Assembly: GCA_945878115.1 (NCBI GenBank)
Contig: CAMDVD010000021.1
Coordinates: 1-50,491, forward strand
Origin: Chitinophaga pinensis
GTDB taxonomy: Bacteria; Bacteroidota; Bacteroidia; Chitinophagales; Chitinophagaceae
Direction: 5' to 3'
DNA length: 50,491 nt
A program made the position numbers and the translations under genes. Shown here one piece after another: positions 41,376 through 50,491 of the stretch (position 1 is the first letter of the stretch; each line of letters opens with the position of its first letter). The notes beneath the pieces were generated by a model. It was not told the DNA's origin and made no database searches. It saw only the letters and a program-made list of their open reading frames with translations.

Positions 41376-43823
41376 CTATCGAATCAAAGTGAAATCACCT
41401 TTTAAGAAATCAGTTCTACCTGTAGGGTAAGCAACACGAATCATGTAATAATATACACCTGGATCTTGTTTGACTCCTTTATAAGTACCATTCCATCCTT
41501 GACGAATATCCTTGGTATAAAATAGTTCTTGTCCCCATCTATTTAATATTCGGAATTCGGTTACATTAATTAATTTACGAGCAGTAACACCGAATAGGTC
41601 ATTTAATCCATCACCATTTGGTGAAAATGCATTTGGAACGAAAACATCTTGCATAATGACATGTATTCGGAATGAATCTGTTTGTGGGCAACCTTGTAAT
41701 AGACTAACACCAGTAACCGTATAAGTTATATCTTCTAATGGTGTTGCTAACGGATCACCGCTTTGGCTATAAACCAAAGATTGAGTTGGTGTCCAATAAT
41801 AAAAAGGTGCACCTGTAGCCCATAATTGAACACTTTCACCCATATAAATAGTGGTATCATTATTATGTAAAATAAGTTGAAAAGGTGGTTGATTATCTAC
41901 TCGTACAGACAATGTATCCTGACAACCGTGTGGATCAAGTAATATAGCATAATAGGTTGTTGTGCCTAATCCACTTGCTATCGGTGTAGGGCAAAATTCA
42001 CAACTTAGGTTTGTTGCCGGATACCATTGATAAAGTCCATTGCCGCCAGTTACCCATAACTGAACTGGTTCGCCATTGCAAATCAATGTGTCAGGCTTAA
42101 TATCTCCTTTAGCAAAAGGCCAGACTTGCACGTGAAATTGATCAGTAGTTGTACATCCTGCATTGGGAGAAGTTACCGTAAAGTCTATGTTTTGGGTAGT
42201 TGTACCGTTAAATGTTGGATCATATCCATTTGTATTTATCAAACCTGAGGAAGGATTCCAATTTAAATTATAATTGAAAGGTGGTGAAACAATGGCATGT
42301 ATATCAACAGTCTTTCCTTCACAAACTTCTACATCTGGCAAGGGTTGTAGTATTGGAACAGGATCGGTAATAATAGAAAACCCACGAGTAACAGCAGCAC
42401 AAGATCCATATGAACCAGTGACTGCGTAATATTGTGAACCTACTTGAGTTGGTGTAATACTAGTATTTAACACAGTAGGGTTAGCAACATTGGTAGTCGG
42501 TACCCAATTCATGATAATCCCACTATCTCCAATCGCGTTAATATTTACGGTATTACCTAGGCAGATTGCCGTATCGACATTAAATAATGAAAATTCTAAT
42601 GAGTCTTTAACTTCAATAGTAAGACTATCTGTTATTATTTGACTACATCCACTTAATACATAAATTTTAATGTATTCTGTTCCTTCAGATAAACCATCAG
42701 GAAAAGCATACAGCCCGATGGTCCGCATGGTATCGTTTGCGGAAGCTAGGAAAGGAATACTTGTAGGAATAGTTGTATAATCAATTCCATTTTGTGCATT
42801 TCCCATAATAAGTAAATTTACGGTATCTGCATATATTGTACCAGTAACAATTCTACGTTTAATAGTAAGCATGGCACTATCGCAACCTTCCACAATTACT
42901 GGTGAGCCACTTGTAGAAGTTAAGCCAGCATTAAGTTTTACCTCAATTACATTAGAAGTAAAGCTGCCTGCTTTTAAAAATACACCTGAATCTAGGACTT
43001 GATCACCTTTATCTGCAATTGCCAATTTAATATGATAGGTTGAACAAGGAACTACCTCTGAAATTGCAGTCAAAACAGTTGTAAAACCTGGATAATTCAC
43101 TGTAGCGCCGCCAGCATTACAAACAAAATACGCACAGGTATTATTCCCAGCATTAAAAGCAGAACAACCTGGCGTATTGCCAAAACAATAAGAACCAGTA
43201 TTACAACATCCTGGATTATTAGGGCAATAAATTGTACTAATTGCAACTGGGCATGTAGTAGAACCTGGTACTAAAGCTAAATTTTTTGAGGCATTAGAGA
43301 ATGGACCAGCAATACCGGGCCCACTCAAGAAAAAGCCAAATACATCATTATAATTACTGCAAGTAAAACCTGGATATTCTGTAGAGCCAAAAACGTATTC
43401 AAACTTAACAGTATCGCCTATGGTTACAAAATCAAAATCCAATAAGCATTTATCGAAAGTTGTACCTGAAATTAATTGGGATAAATCTACATCACCACCA
43501 TTGCCTGTAACACCTGTTGGTCCTGATGCTGTCCCGTTACAGCCTTGACCAAAGGCGCTAGTGGCAGCTCTGCCGGAAGTTAAGACTATGCCACTATCTA
43601 ACCCTAAATTACTTGCAGTCACTGTAAACTCTCCGCTGCCATAATCTGCTTGCCCAGCAGTTGCGGTTCCGCAATTTAGAGTCGCGTTACTGATAGTAAC
43701 GCCAAAACCAACTAGTGTTTGTGCCAATTGCGTTGCGCTATTTGTGGCTGTCACATTAATTTGACTAAATGCAATGCAAGTATTTAAAACAATAAAGGAA
43801 AGGATTAGGGTTAATTTTTTCAT
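41376..43823 (-). CDS. Choice-of-anchor-L protein with type B T9SS (CHU_C) signal
   Basis: This 815-residue cell-surface protein begins with a signal peptide (ends CIAFSQ). The choice-of-anchor-L domain spans about 22-285 (LDFDFVTIGDTVKFEYVF, GSTEYPGF, NDVFGFFLSGPG, and TYHIKLAIADKGDQVLDSGV), then a Calx-beta-like region, and Ig/PKD-like repeats. The last ~90 residues are a gliding-motility-associated C-terminal signal (FVPNAFSPNGDGLNDLF ... RWGQELFYT), the type B T9SS signal. Very many Cys residues occur in the N-domain. It is divergent from a giant paralogue sharing the same N-terminal domain. Confidence 0.92.
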   Translation of the reverse strand: MKKLTLILSFIVLNTCIAFSQINVTATNSATQLAQTLVGFGVTISNATLNCGTATAGQADYGSGEFTVTASNLGLDSGIVLTSGRAATSAFGQGCNGTASGPTGVTGNGGDVDLSQLISGTTFDKCLLDFDFVTIGDTVKFEYVFGSTEYPGFTCSNYNDVFGFFLSGPGIAGPFSNASKNLALVPGSTTCPVAISTIYCPNNPGCCNTGSYCFGNTPGCSAFNAGNNTCAYFVCNAGGATVNYPGFTTVLTAISEVVPCSTYHIKLAIADKGDQVLDSGVFLKAGSFTSNVIEVKLNAGLTSTSGSPVIVEGCDSAMLTIKRRIVTGTIYADTVNLLIMGNAQNGIDYTTIPTSIPFLASANDTMRTIGLYAFPDGLSEGTEYIKIYVLSGCSQIITDSLTIEVKDSLEFSLFNVDTAICLGNTVNINAIGDSGIIMNWVPTTNVANPTVLNTSITPTQVGSQYYAVTGSYGSCAAVTRGFSIITDPVPILQPLPDVEVCEGKTVDIHAIVSPPFNYNLNWNPSSGLINTNGYDPTFNGTTTQNIDFTVTSPNAGCTTTDQFHVQVWPFAKGDIKPDTLICNGEPVQLWVTGGNGLYQWYPATNLSCEFCPTPIASGLGTTTYYAILLDPHGCQDTLSVRVDNQPPFQLILHNNDTTIYMGESVQLWATGAPFYYWTPTQSLVYSQSGDPLATPLEDITYTVTGVSLLQGCPQTDSFRIHVIMQDVFVPNAFSPNGDGLNDLFGVTARKLINVTEFRILNRWGQELFYTKDIRQGWNGTYKGVKQDPGVYYYMIRVAYPTGRTDFLKGDFTLIR

Positions 43824-44336
43824 AAAAAAATAAGTTAAGTGGCTAAAAGACGCCTTAAAGATAATAAAAGTTGGATACTACTAAGTAATATAATAAAAAG
43901 AAATTTTTAATAAATTAATCCAAAACCATGGTATTCTTATTCAGAGTATTTTCACTTGTACGAAGAATTTAGTCTTGCCAAAAAGAAAAAAGCAAGATTG
44001 TTTAATTTTCATTGTTACCGTAAATTTGTTAAAATACATGATGATTTTTCTTCATTTGGCTTATCAACAATTCTTAATAACATGCTTTTGACATTTCCTG
44101 AATAGCCCATAAGTAGCAGATTCTAGCATTTATTTTTAATTAATTTGAGAATTATCCATAGTTTATTAACATATTATCAAAATTAATTGTACCTTTATGT
44201 AAAGATTGTTTAAACAATAAACAAATAATTCACATTTTTAAAACAACACAAAACTGTGCTTACAATCAGGATTTATATTTTTTGGCATTGTTTTAGCTTA
44301 TATGAAGATTTAAACATATTTATGAATTAGAATATA
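43824..44336. other. 513-bp divergent intergenic region between the two surface-protein genes
   Basis: No gene. The minus-strand gene has a near-consensus -7 box TATCTTTA about 40 bp upstream. For the plus-strand gene, TACCTTTA near 44190 is a weak candidate, giving a ~140-nt leader. No hairpin or repeat stands out. Confidence 0.45.
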
Positions 44337-47300
44337 ATGAAAAAAACATTACATCATTCATTGGGCTGTCAGCTTGGAACACTAATTGTAAAAATTAGTA
44401 TCCTAACAGTTCTATTTATGTGTTTTATGTCTGATCTAGGACAATGCCAAATTACAGTTACGAATTCGAATAATGCCTCTATACTAGCACAAAAATTAGT
44501 TGGACCTGGTGTTATAATTTCAAACACAACGGTTCAATGCAATGGTAATCAATCTGGTGTGTTTGTGACCACCTCTTCCAATCTAGGTATAGATAGTGGA
44601 ATTGTGTTAACAACAGGGTTTGCCGCGTCTTCTTTCCCTGCTTTTGGTGTAAATGGTGCACAAACCAATTTTGCAAGTGCTAATCAAGGCACTGGAGGTG
44701 ATGCCGCTTTAACTGCACTTGCAGGTATTAGTACTTATGATAGATGTATTTTAGAATTTGATTTTAAAGGTACAGGCGACACTGTTTATTTTCAGTATGT
44801 TTTTGGTTCAGAAGAATATCCCGTTTTTAATTGTTCCAATTATAATGATGTTTTCGGATTTTTTATTTCAGGTCCAGGATACCCTACACCGCTAAACATT
44901 GCTTTAGTGCCCGGTACATCTATTCCAGTAGCAATCAATAGTGTAAACAGCGGTACTATATCTAGTGGCGGTTCTTTAGCTAATTGTACAGCTATGGGGC
45001 CAGGCTCTCCGTTCACTTCATTGTATCATAATAATATCGGCGGGGCAACTGTAACTTACGAGGGTTTTACTAATTTATTTACAGCGAAAGCTAGCATTCA
45101 ACCATGTAGCACTTACCATTTACGATTGGCAATTGCAGATGGATTTGATCACATATTAGATTCTGGCGTGTTTTTAAAAGCAGGTAGTTTGAAATCTAAT
45201 AATTTATATTTAAGCGTTGAATCTGATTCTATAAATGGTAACGTTCCTTATGTTTTTGAAGGTTGCGATTCTGCTACCATAAAAATTCATAGAGAGATTT
45301 TTCAATCAGCGGTGAATGCGGATACTATTTATTTGAATGTATTGGGGGCAGCAACAAATGGAGTTGATTATCCACTGATTCAAACTTCTTTCGTTTTTTC
45401 GAATTCAATTACAGATACTTTAAAAACTTTCAGTATTAAACCACTGAATGATATGATCACCGAAGGTGTAGAATTTGTAAAAATTGTACTACTAGATATT
45501 TGTAATGCAACTTTAGATAGTGTGCGCATTGACATAAAAGATCCTCCTAGTTTTCAGATAACAACGAATGACACTTTAATTTGTGAAGGAGATGCAGTCT
45601 TGATAAATGGCGTGTATGATAATGGATTGCAGTTTAGTTGGCAACCTACTATTGGAGTTAATAATCCCTCCAGTTTTCATGCACTACTTTCGCCAACAAC
45701 CACTACGACCTATTCGCTTACAGCTTCTTACGGAAATTGTGCTTCAGTCATTGATTCCATTAAAATAACTGTACAACCTACACCTACAATTAGTACAACT
45801 CCAAATAATGCAACTTGTTTCGGAATGAATACGGGCAGTATTCAAGCAACAGGAAATGTAAATTCTAATCCATTAATTTTTTCCATTGTCCCAACTAATA
45901 CGTCATTGAATGGTTCCCCTGCTACTTTTAATAACTTGGCGGTTGGAACTTATACTGTAACCATTTCAAGTGGACTTGGGTGTACAAAAACTTCCGTTGC
46001 CACGATTTCTCAACCTTTGGCTATGAGTTGGTCTGTTACGAATGTAACGAATATTCCATGCAACGCTGGAAATATTGGTGCAATCAATTGTTTGGCAACT
46101 GGTGGAACTGGAAGTATAAGTTATACAATAATTCCTGGTAACATTACTAATTCATCCGGTATCTTTAATTCTTTAAGTGCTGGAAATTATATTGTGACTG
46201 CAAAAGATGCAAATAATTGTTCAATCAATACTAGCCTTACCATTACCCAAGCTATTGGTTTTAGTTGGAATCCTGTAACTAAAACCAATATCAATTGCAA
46301 TGGAAATGCAAATGGCATTATTAGTGTAAGTGTTGGTGGTGCTATAGGTGGAGTAACTTATTTGCTTCAACCATTAAATATATCTAATTCAAATGGCTTT
46401 TATTCTTCATTGGGGCCAGCTACTTATACAATTACAGCAACGGATGGATTGGGTTGTGTAGGGACCACAACTGTTGTGATTACGCAACCACCATTGTTAA
46501 CTTTAACTCCGCCTTCGATCACTAATTTAGTTTGCAATGGCACAAATTCTGGTTCCATAAATACAGTAGTAAATGGTGGAACGTCACCTTATATTTTCAT
46601 TCTTAATCCAATCGGAAATATTTCAAGTTCTGGTCTGTTTTCTAATATACCAGCAAATGCATATACCGTTTCTGTTTCTGATTCTAACAATTGTAATACT
46701 ACAGTAACAGCGAATGTCACGCAACCTCCTCACATTATTATCTCGAATATTACAAAGGTAAATCCGACCTGTTTGCCTGGTAATAATGGATCAATAGTTG
46801 TAACCGCATCAGGCGGAGTTCCAACATTGACTTACAAATTGAATAGTGGAGCATTTCAAAATTCAAACACATTTACTGGACTTGGAACTGGTAACTTTGT
46901 GATTACAGTAAAAGATGCAAATGGATGCACAATCAGCACTTCAGTTAGCATGGTCACATCGAATAATCCATCATTGGGAAATAACTCTTTGTTACTTCCG
47001 TGTACAAACGGTAATGGCACAATTAATGTTGCAGCATACAATGGAACTCCACCGTATACCTATACTCTTTTCCCTGTTAATATTAGTAATACCATTGGTA
47101 CCTTTACAAATGTACCTGTTCCTGGAGCATACTGGGTAAGTGTTGTAGATTCTAACGGTTGCAATTCTACATTGGCAATTAATTTAATATTGCCACCACC
47201 TATGGCATGGAGTAGTTATGTACAAACAAATATTCCTTGTAATGGAATCGGCACTGGTAGTATACATGCTACCACGTCTGGTGGTACTGGTGTAATAACT

Positions 47301-50300
47301 TATCAAATTACACCACCTGGTAATACAAATACGACTGGTATTTTTAATTCACTTCCTCTTAATACTTATACTGTATTAGCCACAGATGTTAATGGTTGTA
47401 CTGTTACTTCTATAACCTCTATCATTATATCTCCGCCACTCGCTTTCTTACCGCCAAATATTAATAATGTACTTTGTCATGGTCAAAGTAATGGTACTGT
47501 AGATGCGATTACAGGTGGTGGTTCTGGCGTTATCAACTATACTTTAAATCCAGGAAATATCACGAATACTAATGGTTCCTTTTCTAATTTATCAGCTGGA
47601 ACATACACAATTTCTGCTGTCGATGGAACGAATTGTACAAATAGCACCACGCTTACAGTCACTGAACCCAATGCTTTATTAATCAATTCAGTCAATTTAA
47701 GTCCCCCAAATTGTATTACAGGTGGAAATGGGATCATAACAGCTGTGGTAAGCGGGGGTATTTTAAATTATACTTACTGTATTGATACGTTGAACTTCCA
47801 AGTTCTAAATACATTTAATAATTTGAATGCCGCTCTGTATACGGTAACTGTAAAAGATGCTAATAGTTGTACGCAAAGTAGTTTAGTTAATTTGCTGAAT
47901 CCTAATGCGCCAATCATTACGTCAATTACAGCCATCCCTGTGCAGTGCTTTGGGAATAGCAGTGGTCAAATAATAGTGCAGACTTCAAGTGGCACAGGTC
48001 TAATTAATTATACCATTAACCCCTTAGGAATAATAAATAATAGTGGTGTATTTAATTCATTATCGAATAATTTGTATACAGTAACAGTAACAGACGCAAT
48101 TGGATGCACTGTTACCTCAACTGCGAATGTAACACAACCTCAAGCACTTGTTTGGAGTAATACCTCATCTACTCCAGTTACTTGTAATGGATCTCAAAAT
48201 GGCGTTTTGAATGTAGCAGCATCAGGAGGTACTGGAATTATTTCTTATAATTTAATGCCTGGTAATGTCAATAATAACACTGGTAGTTTTAATTCGTTGA
48301 GTGCGAATACCTACACCGTCAAAGCGATGGATGCGAATGGATGTTCTATCACTACTTCATTAATAATTACCCAACCAGCTTCATTATTTTGGAGTAATGT
48401 GTCGAAGACAAATGCCAATTGTTTCAATGCTACTAATGGCACCATCACTGCTCTTTGTTTGGGAGGCAATGGAATAATTAATTATACCTTATCGCCAGGC
48501 GGAATTTCAAATGCAACTGGTCTTTTCAATACCCTTTCTGCGAACAATTATACAATCACTGCCAGTGATGTAAATGGCTGCAGTATTACTTCGTTGGTTT
48601 CTGTAACTCAACCTAGCCTTTTAACCATTACAAATATTTCTAATACAATTCCTAATTGTGTTCCAGGCAATAATGCAACGATCACGGTAAGCGTAACAGG
48701 CGGAACTCCAGCGTATAATTATAGTTTGAATAATAATGTCGGTCAATCCTCAAATATATTTACCAATATTGGTGCTTCTACGTATACCGTTCAAGTAAGC
48801 GATTTAAATGGATGTACTACAACATCTAGTGTAATTGTCAATAATCCAGTACCTCCGACAATTTCAAATCTAACCCCTGTAAACATTTTATGCTTTGGCG
48901 ACAATACAGGAAGTATCACAACAATCGCTAGCGGAGGAACTGGCGCATTTATTTATAATATCAGTCCATTAGGAACGGTGAATTCTACAGGTGTTTTTAG
49001 TAATCTTTTTGTAAATAATTACACTGTTAATGTAACTGATGCGAATGGTTGCACAGCAACATCTAGTGTTATCCTAACTCAACCTCCTTCCTTCATTTGG
49101 GATTCTGTAAATAATCGGGATATTTCCTGTTTTCTAGGAAGTAATGGTTTAGTGACTAGCTCTGCATCTGGTGGGGCAGGGGGTATTTTCTATACTTTAT
49201 ATCCTGGAAATATTACCAATAGCAATGGCGCATTTTTTGGTCTAACCATGGCAAATTATACTTTGGTTGCAACAGACCTCAATGGGTGTACCATTACGTC
49301 AACATTTTATATTAATCAATTTCCGCAAATTCAAATTGCCACATCGAACACAATTCCTCCAACTTGCGTTGGCTCAAGTACAGGATCTTTGTCAATAACC
49401 GCAAGTGGTGGTGCTGGTAATTTTACATATGATATTGTTCCTGGTTTAGTATCCAATACAACAGGAATATTCAATAATTTATCTGCAGGAATTTATACTG
49501 TCACCGCAACAGATATTAATTCTTGTTCAACTACAACCGTCCTAACCATCAATCCTCCTACTCCTGTTCAAATCACAAATATCTCTACTTCAAATGCATC
49601 TTGCTTTCCTGGTTGTGATGCACATGCAGTGGTTGCCGCAACGGGGGGCAATGGAACTTATTATTATTCTTATAATGGAGGCTTTTATCAAACGAACAAT
49701 ACATTTAATAATTTATGCACTTCCATTTATACTGTGACCATAAAAGATGGAAACAATTGTACAGCAACTGGAACTTTTGCAATAACAACAGCTAATGGAC
49801 CGGCACAAATAAATTCAATTGCCAATCCGGTTTCTTGTTTCAATGCTAGCAATGGAAGTATTGTCACAAATGCAATTGGAGGAAGTGGCATTATTTCTTA
49901 TACCTTAATGCCAGGGAATATTTTAAACACAACTGGATTATTCTCCAATCTTTCTGCTGGAAATTATACAATTACTGCAAGTGATGCACTTGGTTGTTCC
50001 ATCAGTACAATTAGTAATGTGTTGCAACCATCGCAAATAATTTTCAATACTATTACCTCGACAAATATTAGTTGTTTCAATGGCAGCAATGGGACTATCA
50101 CCTTATCTGCCACTGGTGGAACAGGTGTCATAAATTATACTATTGCACCATCTAACCAGACTAATACTACTGGTCAATTCTTCAATTTATCTGCAGCGAA
50201 TTATACTATTACCGCAAGTGATAATAATAATTGTACTGCGTCAACAAGTGTTGTTATTACTGCGCCTTCTGCTATTCAATTTTCTGCAAGTAGTAGCAAT

Positions 50301-50491
50301 CCTACTTTATGTTCAGGTAGTGTTGATGGTAGCATAACGGTTAATGCTACTGGTGGAACTGGACTTATTCAATATACATTACAACCGACGAATCAAAATA
50401 ATACATTAGGACAATTTAATGGTTTAGCTGCTGGAAATTATACAGTCACTGCTATGGATAGTAATGCATGTTCCCAGTCAATTAATATAAC
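44337..50491 (+). CDS. Giant SprB-like surface adhesin (partial, runs off the window)
   Basis: At least 2051 residues, open to the end of the window without a stop. A signal peptide (about 1-38, ends GQCQ) precedes a choice-of-anchor-L domain to about residue 285 (RCILEFDFKGTGDTVYFQYV, GSEEYPVFNCSNYNDVFGF, LDSGVFLKAGS), then a Calx-beta-like region and one Ig-like module to about 480. From about 485 there are at least 20 SprB-like repeats of 77-80 residues, each with a Cys-Asn-Gly motif, GGTGxIxYTLxPGN, FNSLSAGNYTVTA and DANGCxxT. SprB is the T9SS-exported adhesin that moves along the cell in gliding. The C-terminal sorting signal is outside the window, so type B export is inferred. Confidence 0.92.
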   Translation, partial: MKKTLHHSLGCQLGTLIVKISILTVLFMCFMSDLGQCQITVTNSNNASILAQKLVGPGVIISNTTVQCNGNQSGVFVTTSSNLGIDSGIVLTTGFAASSFPAFGVNGAQTNFASANQGTGGDAALTALAGISTYDRCILEFDFKGTGDTVYFQYVFGSEEYPVFNCSNYNDVFGFFISGPGYPTPLNIALVPGTSIPVAINSVNSGTISSGGSLANCTAMGPGSPFTSLYHNNIGGATVTYEGFTNLFTAKASIQPCSTYHLRLAIADGFDHILDSGVFLKAGSLKSNNLYLSVESDSINGNVPYVFEGCDSATIKIHREIFQSAVNADTIYLNVLGAATNGVDYPLIQTSFVFSNSITDTLKTFSIKPLNDMITEGVEFVKIVLLDICNATLDSVRIDIKDPPSFQITTNDTLICEGDAVLINGVYDNGLQFSWQPTIGVNNPSSFHALLSPTTTTTYSLTASYGNCASVIDSIKITVQPTPTISTTPNNATCFGMNTGSIQATGNVNSNPLIFSIVPTNTSLNGSPATFNNLAVGTYTVTISSGLGCTKTSVATISQPLAMSWSVTNVTNIPCNAGNIGAINCLATGGTGSISYTIIPGNITNSSGIFNSLSAGNYIVTAKDANNCSINTSLTITQAIGFSWNPVTKTNINCNGNANGIISVSVGGAIGGVTYLLQPLNISNSNGFYSSLGPATYTITATDGLGCVGTTTVVITQPPLLTLTPPSITNLVCNGTNSGSINTVVNGGTSPYIFILNPIGNISSSGLFSNIPANAYTVSVSDSNNCNTTVTANVTQPPHIIISNITKVNPTCLPGNNGSIVVTASGGVPTLTYKLNSGAFQNSNTFTGLGTGNFVITVKDANGCTISTSVSMVTSNNPSLGNNSLLLPCTNGNGTINVAAYNGTPPYTYTLFPVNISNTIGTFTNVPVPGAYWVSVVDSNGCNSTLAINLILPPPMAWSSYVQTNIPCNGIGTGSIHATTSGGTGVITYQITPPGNTNTTGIFNSLPLNTYTVLATDVNGCTVTSITSIIISPPLAFLPPNINNVLCHGQSNGTVDAITGGGSGVINYTLNPGNITNTNGSFSNLSAGTYTISAVDGTNCTNSTTLTVTEPNALLINSVNLSPPNCITGGNGIITAVVSGGILNYTYCIDTLNFQVLNTFNNLNAALYTVTVKDANSCTQSSLVNLLNPNAPIITSITAIPVQCFGNSSGQIIVQTSSGTGLINYTINPLGIINNSGVFNSLSNNLYTVTVTDAIGCTVTSTANVTQPQALVWSNTSSTPVTCNGSQNGVLNVAASGGTGIISYNLMPGNVNNNTGSFNSLSANTYTVKAMDANGCSITTSLIITQPASLFWSNVSKTNANCFNATNGTITALCLGGNGIINYTLSPGGISNATGLFNTLSANNYTITASDVNGCSITSLVSVTQPSLLTITNISNTIPNCVPGNNATITVSVTGGTPAYNYSLNNNVGQSSNIFTNIGASTYTVQVSDLNGCTTTSSVIVNNPVPPTISNLTPVNILCFGDNTGSITTIASGGTGAFIYNISPLGTVNSTGVFSNLFVNNYTVNVTDANGCTATSSVILTQPPSFIWDSVNNRDISCFLGSNGLVTSSASGGAGGIFYTLYPGNITNSNGAFFGLTMANYTLVATDLNGCTITSTFYINQFPQIQIATSNTIPPTCVGSSTGSLSITASGGAGNFTYDIVPGLVSNTTGIFNNLSAGIYTVTATDINSCSTTTVLTINPPTPVQITNISTSNASCFPGCDAHAVVAATGGNGTYYYSYNGGFYQTNNTFNNLCTSIYTVTIKDGNNCTATGTFAITTANGPAQINSIANPVSCFNASNGSIVTNAIGGSGIISYTLMPGNILNTTGLFSNLSAGNYTITASDALGCSISTISNVLQPSQIIFNTITSTNISCFNGSNGTITLSATGGTGVINYTIAPSNQTNTTGQFFNLSAANYTITASDNNNCTASTSVVITAPSAIQFSASSSNPTLCSGSVDGSITVNATGGTGLIQYTLQPTNQNNTLGQFNGLAAGNYTVTAMDSNACSQSINI
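45815..50491 (+). repeat. Tandem SprB-type repeat array, ~237 bp per unit
   Basis: The conserved Cys codon region recurs near 45820, 46060, 46296, 46535, 46768, 47000, 47236, 47475, 47708, 47940, 48180, 48418, 48655, 48888, 49125, 49360, 49600, 49830, 50070 and 50308. Units 5, 9, 13 and 17 share a variant middle part (N or Y, ~10 residues, N-TF) and lie 940-947 bp apart, so a four-unit super-repeat is visible. Confidence 0.88.

Overview
The window is about 50.5 kb of AT-rich chromosome from a member of the Bacteroidota, probably a Chitinophagales- or Saprospirales-like lineage. The evidence is direct: Bacteroidota promoters (TTTG, 19-21 bp, TAnnTTTG), few Shine-Dalgarno sites, many secreted proteins with type A or type B type IX secretion (T9SS) C-terminal signals, the T9SS response regulator PorX, and a giant SprB-repeat adhesin. 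No tRNA, rRNA, CRISPR array or complete insertion sequence was seen.

Layout. 1-1.5 kb: 51-bp intergenic repeats, an H1-like Lys/Ala-rich DNA-binding protein, and the rplU-rpmA operon. 1.7-5.9 kb: a three-gene accessory cassette on the minus strand, consisting of a short controller-type XRE regulator, a MutT-like NUDIX hydrolase, and a 1126-residue fusion of PLD nuclease, SF2 helicase, DUF3427 and a LexA/UmuD-like S24 domain. A dyad resembling a restriction-modification C-box lies just upstream of the regulator. This is the strongest candidate for an undescribed defence or DNA-damage system. 6-14 kb: hairpin repeats, a TMTC-like GT-C/TPR membrane protein, an M16 peptidase pair (one catalytic, one degenerate), and an orphan gene between two 187-bp direct repeats. 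14-17 kb: an ABC exporter with a DUF983 protein. 16.9-23.6 kb: a tightly packed five-gene operon for two secreted metallophosphoesterases, a YHYH protein, a DUF1566 protein and a HupE/UreJ-type permease. 23.7-26.7 kb: a gene graveyard (old yellow enzyme fragment, aldehyde dehydrogenase tail, doubly broken BRO/DinD-like gene) around intact SOUL and CAP-domain genes.

26.7-30.2 kb: an operon psd, ybeY, manC and a methionine-type aminotransferase, divergent from an M24 aminopeptidase. 31.6-36.4 kb: a small T9SS cargo protein, then UbiA prenyltransferase, Maf, agmatinase-family ureohydrolase and a membrane protein. 36.4-36.8 kb: palindromic repeats. 36.8-41.1 kb: recJ, a DUF2520 protein and porX. 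41.4-50.5 kb: two divergent paralogues with choice-of-anchor-L modules. One is a complete 815-residue protein with a type B T9SS signal. The other is an incomplete giant adhesin with at least 20 SprB-like repeats that show a higher-order period of four.

Several starts were moved to internal ATG codons (helicase, M16 peptidase, orphan gene, ABC exporter, ybeY, psd, prenyltransferase, porX), because the longest open frames began at TTG, upstream of the promoter, or inside a repeat. All functional statements rest on motif recognition by eye; no database search was run.
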